Source: Piliocolobus tephrosceles (taxonomy: Eukaryota; Chordata; Mammalia; Primates; Cercopithecidae). Taken from it: a stretch of 64,000 nucleotides of DNA. Both the position numbers and the translations under genes were made by a program. The stretch covers positions 146,980,095-147,044,094 of the forward strand of contig NC_045438.1 of NCBI RefSeq assembly GCF_002776525.5. Direction: 5' to 3'. Under the pieces are notes generated by a model, which worked only from the letters and a program-made list of their open reading frames with translations, was not told the origin of the DNA and did no database searches. Positions 43,791 through 55,118 of the stretch are shown here, in pieces. Every line of letters starts with the position of its first letter. Position 1 is the first letter of the stretch.

Positions 43791-44032
43791 TTACCCTACT
43801 TGTTGGTCAGCAGATCTCTCTGGAATGTGGTCAAGAAACTGGTAAAAGTAAAAAGTAAAAGGATTCTAGCAAGCCAAATAAATGTGAAAGCCTATACACT
43901 TTACTCACAGCCTCTTACTAAAAGCCAGTGAGGCTCATTCTTGCCACAATTCTAAGCTAGAATTTCTAGGCCATATCATGTGAGAAGCAGGAAATTGAAA
44001 ACTGGATGGGGTTGCAAAAAGTGACATTTGCA

Positions 44033-44343
44033 GCCGGGCATGCTGGCTCACTCCTGTAATTCCAGCACTTTGGGAGGCCGAGGAAGGCGGATCATAAGGT
44101 CAAGAGATCGAGACCATCCTGGCCAACATGGTGAAACCCCGTCTCTACTAAAAGTACAAAAATTAGCTGGGCATGGTGCCACATGCTTGTAGTCCCAGCT
44201 ACTCGGGAGCCTAAGGCAGGAGCATCGCTTGAACCTGGGAGGTGGAAGTTGCAATGAGCTGATATCGCACCACTGCACTCCAGCCTGGGCAACAGAGAGA
44301 GACTCCGTCTCAAAAACAAAAACAAAAACAAAAAGAAAAAAAA
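44033..44343 (+). mobile_element. AluY or AluSc
   Basis: GCCGGGCATGCTGGCTCACT start, GGTCAAGAGATCGAGACCATCC inside, AAAAAC-unit tail. AAAAAGTGACATTT flanks both sides. Confidence 0.97.
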
Positions 44344-45700
44344 GTGACATTTTCCAGTCTCTCAGTGAAGTCCAGAGGTAGGGAAAACCACCCCAAGTGG
44401 ACCAAAACATTTTGAATATGAGTTAATATTGGATTCCAGGCATAATTATATTCCAGCATTTTCCATGGCAGTTGGCTCAAATAATGACATCAGATGCCTC
44501 AATGGCAAGAGTTAACCTAGTTGGGTCACTGTCTAGTCAGAGAAACATGTGGAATACACATTTTAGAAAGAATTTCACTTAATCCGGTTTCTTTTCAAAA
44601 TGTATTTTTGGTGCTTGTTTTGCCTTAAAACAGATACACAAGCAAACAAACAAAAAGAAACCACAGACTATAAGGGATTGCTCACTCCTCCATTACAGGC
44701 AATGCAAGAGTTATACTTGAGCTTTTCTGGAAAAAGTGGCAATTTATGCAAGCAATCTTCTCACATATTCCTCATTTTGTTCTGTTGCTAATAAAGCACT
44801 GTGAGAACAATATTTCAGTCTCAAAGCTTGCAGGGTGTCCTTTGGCCTCGTTTTGCAAACCCTCCTCCACCCACGCTGGTTTTCCTTCTACACTCGGTGT
44901 CCCCCACTCGCTTATCGCATGCTTGAGCTATACCAGTCTCCAGGGAATTAAAATGGAGATATGTAAATGTCAGTTGCTATTATAGCTAACAAGAAACTCT
45001 TCCGCCTGGATCTCTGAGCACTGCAAGCCCTGAGAGATGCCAGCGTATCACAACAGTCCCGGCTGTTTGGAAAGTTTTCAGGTTGTTTGCTTTAATGGAT
45101 TTGCTCCAAGTGAGGCGCATGTTTTTCAAAAACGAATGCCAAAGATAACAAAAAATGCAAAGGAGAGGAGAAAGGGAGACATATCCCGAGTATAGGAGTG
45201 AACCAGGATAAGACTTACTAAACAGCAGAATGTTCAAGGGCAGTTGAATCTCTCCCACATTTAGAATGACCCAGAAAGACTGAGGTTAAAAACAGCATAC
45301 ATAGTCACTTAGAAAACAGTGATTTGGGACCCAGAATGTGTTTTACATCTTCTTCATGTCACTTGGGGGCATAGGTCACTGTGTTATTCTGTTACTTAAG
45401 CTGTTTACAGCTATATTTGAATGGTCTTTGTTGACAAAGTTGTTTCCAAGTAATTTTCTAAAGACATTCTGATTACTGTTCCCTGTCATTAGCTACTGTA
45501 ATTTGTTTTCTGGATTGATGGTCAGCACAATAATTGCATTTAGAACACTGGATGGGTTTCCATGATCGTTTGGTGCATTTGTGTTAAACTTATTGCTGTT
45601 TCTTGAACCCACTTTAGATTTAAAAGAGTATGGCATTTACATATCTAAAGAAGATAATAGAAAGTGGTTATTTTTGTGTTATTATAGTTTAGCATTTATG
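44344..45700. other. Repeat-free block, possible conserved noncoding element
   Basis: No transposable element is recognised over 1.35 kb. 44790-45640 has mixed composition with many short AT-rich cores (ATTAGCTACTGTAATTTG near 45490, AATAATTGCATTT near 45530) and scattered CpGs (45107, 45133, 45187). This is the pattern expected of an enhancer-type conserved block. No coding frame is convincing. Confidence 0.4.
45426..45439. promoter_or_regulatory. Inverted pair of SOX-like motifs
   Basis: CTTTGTTGACAAAG: two CTTTGT half-sites in inverted arrangement with a 2-base spacer, the layout described for SOX dimer sites. Confidence 0.35.
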
Positions 45701-46029
45701 TAGCACTTATATTTCTAAAGGCATTACAATCATGTATGAATTACCCAACCCTGTACCCTTGAGCTCTAAGCCATTTGGATTCACTCTGATTTCTAGATAA
45801 GCCACGAGGCTGGGTAAGGGTAGTTGGCTGATGAGAGGTTCCTCCTTTCCTGTTAGGATTCCCACCCTTTTTCCAGGACACCCCACCCAACTGGGATCTG
45901 CACAGGCTGGCTTCATTACTTTGTTTGAAGTTTTGTGTTTGATGTTCTTTGAAAGTGTGTATAAAATACATTCCAAAGTCACATATAGATTATTTTTGGA
46001 TTATCTGATGTTTTGGATATTTCCTATCA
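45701..46029. other. Unique sequence, nothing recognised
   Basis: No repeat family or coding signal recognised. Confidence 0.45.
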
Positions 46030-46680
46030 TTATTCACTTCCATTCATTCATTTACCCCTTCATTAAACGCTGAATTGAGCACTCCCCTCTATTTCAGGCA
46101 GCGAGTTAGGCTCTGGGGAGAGGAGAATTACAGTCTTACTGTGCAGATAATTAAGAACACAATCGAAAATATGGTCAGATGAGATGTGTAATGCCGTCTG
46201 AAGAAACCAGTGGAATTGTTTCTTTTTGGAAGGTCAGGGGCAGTGTGTTTTGAGCTGGAACTTGGAAACTCCAGTTTTGTATTTATGCATTGGGTGGGAG
46301 GTGGGGAGGGGAGGCTGAAGAAGAGATGGAGATAAACAGCGTTATTCCAGGGAGACAAAATAACATGGAAAATGGAAACTTGGAAAAAGTCACTTATTTG
46401 CCTTGGTTGGAGGGTTTTTTTGTATGGAATGATGGTAAATAAGGCTGGAAAACTGTTTTGGAGGAAGGTTCTAGAAGACCTGGAGCTGTCTGCTTAACAG
46501 AGTGAACTTCTCTGTTAAGCAATGACTCCACAGTTGGACTACAAGTGATTGGAAGTAGCCAGAAGTATCGAGAAAGCAATAGATATCATTGCATACACTG
46601 TATGGGATAAAGTTAGAGAGATTAGTTATGTGGATATGAAACCCAGTGACCAGATAACCAAGAGAAACAAAGCAAGACCA
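46030..46680 (+). mobile_element. L2-like ancient repeat
   Basis: CATTCATTCATTTACCCCTTCATT, GAATTGAGCACTCCCC, GTTAGGCTCTGGGGAGAGGAG and AAGGTCAGGGGCAGTGTG follow the same order as 31325-32640. Beyond 46280 the match is weak. Confidence 0.55.
46491..46521. repeat. Perfect 12-bp inverted repeat, 7-nt loop
   Basis: TGCTTAACAGAG (46491-46502) pairs exactly with CTCTGTTAAGCA (46510-46521). Confidence 0.9.
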
Positions 46681-47086
46681 AGAGAATACGTGTATTAGGA
46701 AGGAAAATTGAGCATTAGGCAAGTGATAAATTATATTAAAGAATGGTGAAACCAACAAGAGTGACTGGGGACAGTTTTCTGAATTTCTACCAACAGATGA
46801 ATCATTTCTTAAAGATCATGGTCTTCACTCACTCACGTATTCATTTACTTGTGGGTGATTGAAAGATTCAATACTCGGTGAATGTCCAATCTTACTCATA
46901 GATTCCTCTGCCTCCATACCCTTCTGACTACTGTCAGAACCTAATCTGACTGTTTCTAGAAGGCTTGTTTTTGAGACACTGGAAGTATTTGTTATTGTAC
47001 TGAGTATATCAGCAAGGCCACCACAGGTCAGTGTGTGGTTTTTACATGGATTTTTGCTAAATGCCACCCCCTCCCACCATTAAAGG
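46681..47086. other. Unique sequence, nothing recognised
   Basis: An 80-codon minus-strand frame (46825-47067) rich in Ser and Thr has no recognisable domain. Confidence 0.45.
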
Positions 47087-47702
47087 ATGAATTCCACACA
47101 CTCCCTCCCCCACCACATTCACATGTTGAAGTCCTACTGCCTAATATCTTAGAATGTGACCTTATTTGGAGATAGGTTCCTTACAGAGGTAATCAAGTTA
47201 AAATGAGGTCATTAGGGTTGACCCTAATGCAGTCTGACTGGTGTCCTTTCAAAGGGAGAAATCTGGACACAGAGACATGCACATAAGCCCTCAGAAGGAA
47301 CCAACGCTTCGAAACACCGAGGCGGGTGGATCACTTGAGGTCAGGAGTTCGAGACCCGACTGGCCAACGTGGTAAAACCCTGTCTCTACTAAAAATACAA
47401 AAATTAGCTGAGCATAGTGGCAGGCACCTGTAATCCCAACCATTTGGGAGGTGGAGGCAGCAGAATCGCCTGAACCTGGGAGGTGGAGGTTGCAGTGAGC
47501 CGAGATTGTGCCACTGCACTCCAGCCTCAGCAACAGAGCAAGACTCTGTCTCAAAAGAAAAAAGAAAAAAAAAAAAAAAAAAAAAGCCCTGCTCATGCCT
47601 TGATTTGGACATCCAGCCTCCAGAAATGTGGAGCAATATCTTTCTGATTTTTAAGCCACCCGGTTTGTAGTACTTTGTTAAGGCAGCCTTAGCAAACTAA
47701 TA
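47087..47702 (+). mobile_element. MLT1-type LTR (ERVL-MaLR), split by an Alu
   Basis: ATGTTGAAGTCCTACTGCC, ATGTGACCTTATTTGGAGATAGG, AAAATGAGGTCATTAGGG, CTGACTGGTGTCC and, after the Alu, CAGCCTCCAGAAATGTGG, TTTTTAAGCCACCCGGTTTGT and AGCAAACTAATAC are the MLT1 landmarks in order. Confidence 0.9.
47316..47585 (+). mobile_element. 5'-truncated Alu inside the MLT1
   Basis: It starts at ACCGAGGCGGGTGGATCAC, so about 50 bases of the Alu 5' end are missing. About ten bases (CTTCGAAACA) between the LTR and the Alu match neither. A-tail broken by G. Confidence 0.93.
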
Positions 47703-48933
47703 CCCACCTCCAATACTTTGATCGTTGGAATTCCCTCTCCCTTCCTGTGTTCTTCAGCATGAATACGAACCCCCAGAACCGACAGTGCTTTGATGAACTG
47801 CCACCTTTTGAACAAAGTACTAGATGGTGAGCCTGCCCTGAAAGTTTCCTTCCAGTTGTCCTGCTCAAATGATTGTGGGTATAAGAACTAATATTTGAAT
47901 ATTACTTTTTCTGGGTCAAAAATATAAAAGGAATGAGTTACTTTAGAGGTTGTCACAACTTTGGAGCCCGTGCCACACTGCAGCAGGTGCAGATTCTCAC
48001 ATAGACGGAACTCTTCTGTGAGAAGACAGCACCAGTAGAATTCTAAGCAGGTTTGAAACACGCATATGCTGCCTCTTGCTGAAGATGTGTGAATAAACCC
48101 GCACCCAGTCATAAGCCTCCTTGTCCTTCCTTTCTTAAAGTAATTTTCAAGACAAGCTCAAACAGTACTCTCACAGCTGGTTACTACAGGAGTTAATGAC
48201 TCCAAGCTCAAAAGGAATGACTTTTTCTGAATTTTCCATTTGACAAACGTCTCCCTAAGGCGACAGCTTTTACCCCCTGCCTACTCCCCTAGTTGAAGTT
48301 AGCGACCACGTATTAATTAGTTGAAGCCAAATCTCAGGAAGCACTAACACTTGCCCTTTCTCTTTAAGCACACTAAGTGTGCGTTAGAAGGCAAGTTAAG
48401 TCTAAATTACCTGGAAGTCTCTTGTAAGGCACACTGAAAGTTTCCTGCTACATAGTTTTTACAAGGTACCCACATTAAGGACCTTTCATCTCAGTAGGAC
48501 TGACTCTCTATGAAGGCAGTTATTTGCCTACATGAAATGCAGAGGTAACAAGAATGTGTCCTTCTCCAGAGCATTGCCTTCACTCGTCTAGATTTCATAA
48601 CAAAGACATCAATTTTAGAGTTAAGCATTGCTTTCACTTTTGCATCAAAATGTAATACCGTTGAAGAACTAACCTGTGAGTCTTACTGAATAATATATAA
48701 GACCCAGTACAAAATGAAAATGTGGTACCCTTTGTTCAAAAAGCTAGAAAAAAGTGTCATTAAAGGCACTAAAGTGTAATAAAGGCTTTCCTTTTCTTCT
48801 GTGGTCTTGAATTGTTATGATATTTTTTATAATTTTTAATTTAATGTCAAGTAAAGGAAACTTCTTTTAAAAGACTAGCATGAATTTTACCATTCATCTT
48901 TATATGAGGCAATGACTCTGTGTGTGTGTTTGG
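47703..48933. other. Unique sequence, nothing recognised
   Basis: 1.2 kb without a recognisable repeat or coding signal. Confidence 0.5.
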
Positions 48934-49217
48934 TTTTGAGACAGGGTCTCACTCTATCACCCAGGCTGGAGTGCAGTGGTGCTATCGCAGCTCACTGCAG
49001 CCTCCAACTACTGGGCTCAGGGGATCCTTCCACTTCAGCATCCTGAGTAGTTGAGACTACAAGCATTCCCCACCACACCAGGCTAATTTTTTGTATTTTT
49101 TTGAGTCAGGTTTCACTGTGTTGCCCAGGCTGGTCTTGACGTCCTGGGCTCAAGTGGTCCTCCCACCTTAGCCTCCCAAAGTGCTGGGATTACAGGTGTG
49201 AGCCACTGTGCCTGGTC
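48934..49217 (-). mobile_element. AluJb
   Basis: GAGACAGGGTCTCACTCTATC to CCACTGTGCCTGGTC, with J-type CAGCCTCCAACTACTGGGCTC. GCAATGAC on both sides. Confidence 0.96.
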
Positions 49218-50193
49218 GCAATGACCACTTTAAGTGGCATTTAACTTGTGTGTGAAATCACTGAAATTACACAATTAGTATTTTATAGCTTGTACATGCA
49301 TAAGGATTTTATTCTTGCCAGAACAGTGGAAACACTGCCCCAAATGATCACACCTATTTAAATTTCACTTCTTGACACTCACACTCTCTGTCTATCTCAC
49401 TGAGGAGTAAGGAAGGTCTGAGAGGGAAGGGAACTATGGGTAGCCTATCTTTCTCTGTCCTTTCATGTTGTCATTTTCAGCTTATGTGGTTGGCTAATAC
49501 AGGGGAGAAACATGAGTAAAAAGGGTAGGACAGAATGGGATTTCATGGTCATCTATGCCTCTTTGAACACCATTGCCTTCGTTCTGTGTTTGAAGCAGGT
49601 TGTGGTTTGAAGGGAAAAGATGGTCCCTAGGGGCTTTCAGTGCCCCTGATCACTGAGTCGTAGCCATAACATGTTTACCTTGTACTCACGCTGAGTCTCG
49701 TCAAATTCTCATGCACGTCGGTCTACTGTAATTTTGTGCCCATGGGGCATGGTAAGCAGTTTATGTGAATGGTGAGGAATGGCTAAAGACACCCGTATTC
49801 CTCATATCTTCTCTACTCACACGATGCTCCACTGTCCCATCAGACTTCACTTACAAAACATAAGTTCAAAGACAAAATTATTAAGACTCTCAAGAGTCCC
49901 TGTGTCACCACACGGGTAACATACCCATGAAGCTGGCCCTGGTACCACAATGTGCCATGTGAACGACAGTCTTTTTCTTATATAGTTGGAAAACTCCCAT
50001 CTTTCACCTAAGCATGTTAAAACATCTTATTTAGTAAATAACATGTCACCTTCCCCCTTAAATCACTGATTCCTCCCATCCTTCACTTCTTGGTCTTTAC
50101 TATCTTCCACTTGCTTCCTTTTGCTCTCAACGCCTTTGTTACTCTCTCAGTATCTCTCAAGGGTGCTATGCACATTTGGCTTGTTTTGTTAGC
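49218..50193. other. Unique sequence, nothing recognised
   Basis: No repeat family or coding signal recognised. Confidence 0.5.
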
Positions 50194-51003
50194 TGTTATG
50201 GGTTGAATTGCCCCCTTCCTCCTGAAAAAAGATATGTTGACGTACTATGTCCTATCCCTCAGTATCTCAGGACATGGCCTTATTTGGAGACAGAATCTTT
50301 ACAGAGGTAATCAGGTTGTAACGAGGTCATTAGGGTGAGCCTAATCCAATCTGACTGGTGTCTGTATACAAAGGGGAAATTTGGACACAGAAACAGATAC
50401 ACATAAAGGGATGATAATGTTGTATTAGTCAGATTGGACCCCTGTAACAAAAGACCACAGTCTGGGTGGCTTAAACAACAGAAACTATTTTTCCCATAGT
50501 TTTGGAGGCTGGGAAAGCCAATACCAAGGTACCTGCAGATTCCTTTATTGATGAGGGCTCTCTTCCTGGCTTGCAGGCAGCCGCCTTCTTACCGTGTCTT
50601 CAGTAGCACAGATAGAAATAAGCTCTCTGGTGTCAATCCCATCACAAGGGTCTTAATTCCATCATGAGGGTCCCACCTTCATGACCTCATGTAAACCTAA
50701 TTATCTCCCAAAGGCCTTATCTCCAAATACCATCACATTGAGGGTTAGGGCTTCCACATATGAATTTTGGAGAGACGCAATTCGGTTCATTAAAGATGTA
50801 AAGAGACACAGGGAGAAGATGGCCATCTACAAACCAAGAAGAGAGGACTAAACCAGAGCCCCTCACAGTCCTCAGAGGGAACCAATCCTTCTGACACCTT
50901 GATTTTAGACTTCAAGCCTCTAGAATTATAAGAAAATAAATTTCTATCAATTAAACCACTTCATTTGTGGTACTTAGTCACAGCAACCCTAGTAAACCAA
51001 TAC
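50194..51003 (+). mobile_element. MLT1-type LTR, split by an antisense MLT1
   Basis: Starts TGTTATGGGTTGAATTGCC and ends CCCTAGTAAACCAATACA, with ATGGCCTTATTTGGAGACAG, AACGAGGTCATTAGGGTGAGC, ACACAGGGAGAAGATGGCCA and AGAAAATAAATTTCTATC between. The two outer halves are continuous once 50421-50789 is removed. Confidence 0.92.
50421..50789 (-). mobile_element. MLT1-type LTR nested in another MLT1
   Basis: Plus strand begins TGTATTAGTCAGATTGGACC and ends TGAATTTTGGAGAGACGCAATTCGGTTCA. TCCATCATGAGGGTCCCACC and CCAAAGGCCTTATCTCCAAATACC inside are the reverse of MLT1 landmarks. No clear 5-bp duplication. Confidence 0.92.
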
Positions 51004-51274
51004 ATTTGCCTTCCTTTAATCTCTTTATTTGTGTGAAGCTCTATAAAAGATTGGAAATGCCTTTCTCCAGATACTTTGCTGCTTTTTGTGGTAAGCTACA
51101 ACCATAAACTCAGCTCATATCCAACTCTTCTGGAACATTTAAGGTATACTAAATTCTGTTAAGTCCTATTCTTTGTAACACATGGAGGTAAGTAACTCAG
51201 CCCACCACTGAAAACATGTACTTGGACAAGACAATGAGATAATCCTAAATGTGAAGGGAGTTCATGGAGCCCAA

Positions 51275-51545
51275 GATAAAGCTAAATAATAATGAATGCT
51301 TACTATGTATCAGCATTTTGTATGCACAGACTCAGTTCTTATGACAAATCCATGATTTGAATTTTAATGCGCTACTAATGAGGTAGGTACTACTATATCC
51401 CCTTTTACAGATGAGAAAGATGAGTCATAGGGAAATCAAGGTAATTCCTTCATATCACACAACTAGCAACTGAAGAGGAAGAATTTAAACTCTAGCAGTG
51501 AGGATCTAGACCTTGATCTTTTAATCACTGTACTCTTCTACCAAG
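51275..51545 (-). mobile_element. MIR
   Basis: ATATCCCCTTTTACAGATGAGAAAGATGAGTCA is the reverse core; CACACAACTAGCAACTGAAGAG and ATCTTTTAATCACTGTACTC form the head side. Confidence 0.92.
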
Positions 51546-51554
51546 ATATTTAAT

Positions 51555-52775
51555 TTTAGCAATAGAAAAAATGAATTTGGAACTGTACCTCACATCATAT
51601 ACAAAAATTGACTCAAAATAGATTGAAGACCTAAACATAGAAGCAAACTATAAAACTTGGAGAAGAAGACAAACATGTGAATTTTTTGGCCTAGGATTAG
51701 GCAATGGTTCCTCAGATATAGTACAAAAAGCACAAAATAAAAACAAAAGAAAATGAGTTGGACTTTATCAAAATCAAAAACTTTTGTGCTTCAAAGGATA
51801 CTACCAAGAAAGTGAAAAGACAATCTGCAGAATAGGAGAACACATTTGCAAATCATATATGTGACTAGTCAGGGTCTAGTACCCAGAATATATTAAAAAC
51901 TCTTAACACTCAACAACAAAAAGGTAAACAACCTAATTTTCAAAATTGTCATAGGACCTGAATAGGCACTTCTCCAGAGAAGAATGGAGAATGGCCAACA
52001 AGCACGTATAAAGATGGTCAGTAGTACACGATTAGGGAAATGCAAGTCAAAACCATGATGAGATACCACTTCACAATAAAAAAGGATAAGAACAAATGTT
52101 AGAAAGGATGTGGAGAAATTAAAAGCTCATACTTTACTGGTGGGAATGTAAAATGGTGCAGCCACTGTAGGAAACAGTTTAGTAGATCTTCAAAAAGTTA
52201 AACATAGTGTTACCATATGACCCAGCAATTTCACTCCTAGGTATATATTCAAGAGACTAGAAACACAGTTTTCACATTCAGGAACAAAAACTTATACATA
52301 AGTGTTCATAGCAGTATTATTCATACTAGCCAGAAAGTAGAAACAAACCAAATGTTCATCAACTGATAACTATATAAACCGAACATGGTATATTCATGCA
52401 ATGGAATATTACGCAGTCATACAAAGGAATTAATTACTAATACATGTTATACCATGGATGAACTGTGGAAACATTATGTTACATGAAAAAAAAAAACAGG
52501 CAAAATGTTATATTTGATTCAACTTAAATGAAATGTCCATAATAGGCAAATTTATAGAGACAGTAAGTAGATTGTGGTTACCAGGGGTTGAGGGAAGAGA
52601 AAATATGGAGTGATCATTACTGGGTTTGGAATTTCTTTTTAGGATGATGAAAATGTGAAATTAGATAATGGTGATTGCTGTACAATCTTATGAATATACT
52701 AAAAGCCACTGAAATGTACACTTTAAGAGAGTGAATTATATAGTATATGAATTTTATCCTTCTAAAAATATTTAG
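51555..52775 (+). mobile_element. Old L1 (L1MC/ME type): end of ORF2 and 3' UTR
   Basis: TTGACTCAAAATAGATTGAAGACCT, GGAGAAGAAGACAAACATG, GAAGAATGGAGAATGGCCAACAAG, TACCATATGACCCAGCAATTTC, ATGGAATATTACGCAGTC, then the 3' UTR AATGTCCATAATAGGCAAA, GTGGTTACCAGGGG, CACTGAAATGTACACTTTAAG. The frame is broken by many stops, so no protein is made. Confidence 0.95.
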
Positions 52776-52949
52776 GTTCCTCAACTAAATGTTAGCCAAG
52801 ATTAAAACAAATTGGAAAATACTTAATGTATTAGGATGTGCCTTTAGAGGAACAAAAGGTTTGTCACTTGCCATTAATATATGTGAGCATTAAAAATCAC
52901 TTAAGTGCTCCAAAGATGACTCTCAAAATGACTAAAAATACTTGCCACA

Positions 52950-53260
52950 GGCCAGGCGTGGTGGCTCATGCCTGTAATCCCAACACTTTGGGAGGCCAAG
53001 GCAGGCGGATCACCTGAAGTCAGGAGTTCGAGACCAGCCTGGCCAATATGGTGAAACCCCATCTCTACTTGAAAAAATGCAAAAAAAGTAGCTGGGCATG
53101 GTGATGGGCACCTGTAATCCCAGTTACTCAGGAGGCTGAGGCAGGAGAATTGCTTGAACCCTGGAGGTGGAGGTTGCAGTGAGCTGAGATCACGCCACTG
53201 CACTCCAGCCTGGGCAACAAGAGCATGACTCCATCTCAAAATAAATAAATAAATAAAAAT
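52950..53260 (+). mobile_element. AluS with (AAAT)n tail
   Basis: GGCCAGGCGTGGTGGCTCAT start. Flanks AATACTTGCCACA and AATAACTTGTCACA are a diverged duplication. Confidence 0.96.
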
Positions 53261-54184
53261 AACTTGTCACATACACTGATAATATGATTATGTTGGAATA
53301 GTAGATGGAGAATGTCTCTAAGTTGTTTTATGGAAAAAGGCAATTTCACTTTGCTTTAAACTAAAACTTCCTCAAAATAATTGGGAACTGAAAATCATAA
53401 GATTTAACATACATTTTTATTTTTTATTTGTTTATTTATTTTTGCTTCTTTTAGAAAATACATTTTTTCTACATCTCTGTAATTACAATGCCAAAATATA
53501 GTTCTTTGTAGTTTTTTTTTTTTTTTTTTTTCTTACAACCGGTTTTAACACAATGGGTTTCAAATTTGACTTTCTCTTAAGCACGTTCAGAGCACCCAAT
53601 TCTGGTTTTTGCAGACCTGGAGTCAAGAAGTCAGGTCTGCACACCTAGACAGGAGCAGGTCTGCATACCTAGGCAGGAGCGTAGTTAAGTGCAAAAGAAA
53701 GGACTTTAATTAGTATCTGAACAAATTTTTTTAAGAACATTAAAAAAATGTTCACTAGTTACATCTGTTTATTTAAGCCAAAAATGGAATCTTGTGTGAT
53801 TAGCTGATGAATTCAAAGCCAGCGTAAAATTAACATACATTTTTAAAGTCAGTAAATTCTGGTAAGATGGATAGATATTGACAATGCAGAATGTTTGGTT
53901 TTAATTTTGAGAAAGTTGGTTGTGTTAACTGTTTGAGCCATGAGGATTGTTTAATTTCTGACCACCCAATTTGAATTTCCTTTAACTGAACAATGTGATG
54001 CAAATGTAATGGTGAAGATCTATCATCTTGTTCTTTATTCCAGTTGGGGAAGACTACTAAGACAAATGGCACAGAAATCCCTATAATTGCCCCAGAGTTC
54101 ATCAACCCGTGTTTCATATAAACATATATGCTCAGACGCAGACACTGAGCATGGTGTACCCTATGATAGGGCTTCGTCACATCT
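53261..54184. other. Unique AT-rich sequence
   Basis: It has a T-run at about 53511-53531 without a SINE body, and a 24-base tandem pair. No coding signal; the 116-codon minus-strand frame (53830-54180) has no domain. Confidence 0.5.
53632..53679. repeat. 24-base tandem duplication
   Basis: CAGGTCTGCACACCTAGACA plus GGAG is followed directly by the same unit with two changes. Confidence 0.9.
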
Positions 54185-54390
54185 GAACTTTCATCTTGAC
54201 TCTACCATTGATAAAAGACTTTGGCCATGTTTCTTAATTTCTCTAAACGTGAATTTTCCCATGTACAAAATGGACAAAATCACATTTCCTTTGCAAGGGA
54301 TTTGTCAATATTCAGTGAAGTAAATGTAAAATGCCTGACGGGTAGTAGGTATTTATTAGATGTTAGCTGTGTTAATGATGACTGATGTAA
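54185..54390 (+). mobile_element. MIR
   Basis: TTGACTCTACCATTGATAAAAGACTTTGGCCATGTTTC, TTCCCATGTACAAAATGG and TAAAATGCCTGACGGGTAGTAGG keep MIR order. Confidence 0.85.
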
Positions 54391-54794
54391 GGATCCTAAA
54401 TCAGAAAAGTTCCTGCAGACCTAACAATACCTAGGGCAGGGCTAAATGGGAAGTAGATTCTAAATAAATACATGTCAATTGATTAGTTATTTCATACCCG
54501 AAACAAGACACACAAAGAAAAAACAAGCGACTGTCTTATCTCTAGGCCTTAACGTGTTCTCTTCTGACTTGTAAATGCACCTTTCCCGTTCATTAATACT
54601 GGCTAAGGGCAGGCTAGTCTATCACATCATTTTCTTTTGATTACGTTTTCGCCATCTAAGAAAGTTTACTCGTTCTGAATTATGCCAAACCGCATAATCT
54701 GGAAGATGAACAACTACTCCGGTTGGAAAGACCTGATTGGGTTTCAGTCATTGCTAGGCAAGTTGTAGCCCTTGTTATAAAATTATTATTTTAA
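54391..54794. other. Unique sequence, nothing recognised
   Basis: No repeat family or coding signal recognised. Confidence 0.5.
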
Positions 54795-55118
54795 GCAGGG
54801 CACAGTGGCTCAGGCCTATAATCCCAGCACTTTGGGAGGCTGAAGTGGGTGGATCACCTGAGGTTAGGAGTTCAAGACCAGCCTGACCAACATGGAGAAA
54901 CTCTGTCTCTACTAAAAATACAAAATTAGTGGGGTGTGGTGCCGCATGCCTGTAATCCCAGCTACGTGGGAGGCTGAGGCAGGAGAATCGCTGGAACCCC
55001 GGAGGGAAAGGTTGCTGTGAGCCAAGATCGTGCCATTGCACTCCAGCCTGGGCAACAAGAGTGAAATTCCATCTCAAAAATAAAATAAAATAAAATAAAA
55101 TAAATAAATAAATAAATA
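54795..55118 (+). mobile_element. AluS with (TAAAA)n(TAAA)n tail
   Basis: GCAGGGCACAGTGGCTCAGG start. AATTATTATTTTAA flanks both sides. Confidence 0.97.

Noticed and set aside
46825..47067. 80-codon Ser/Thr-rich minus-strand frame
   Set aside because: Composition looked protein-like but no family was recognised and there are no splice sites or flanking frames to support an exon.
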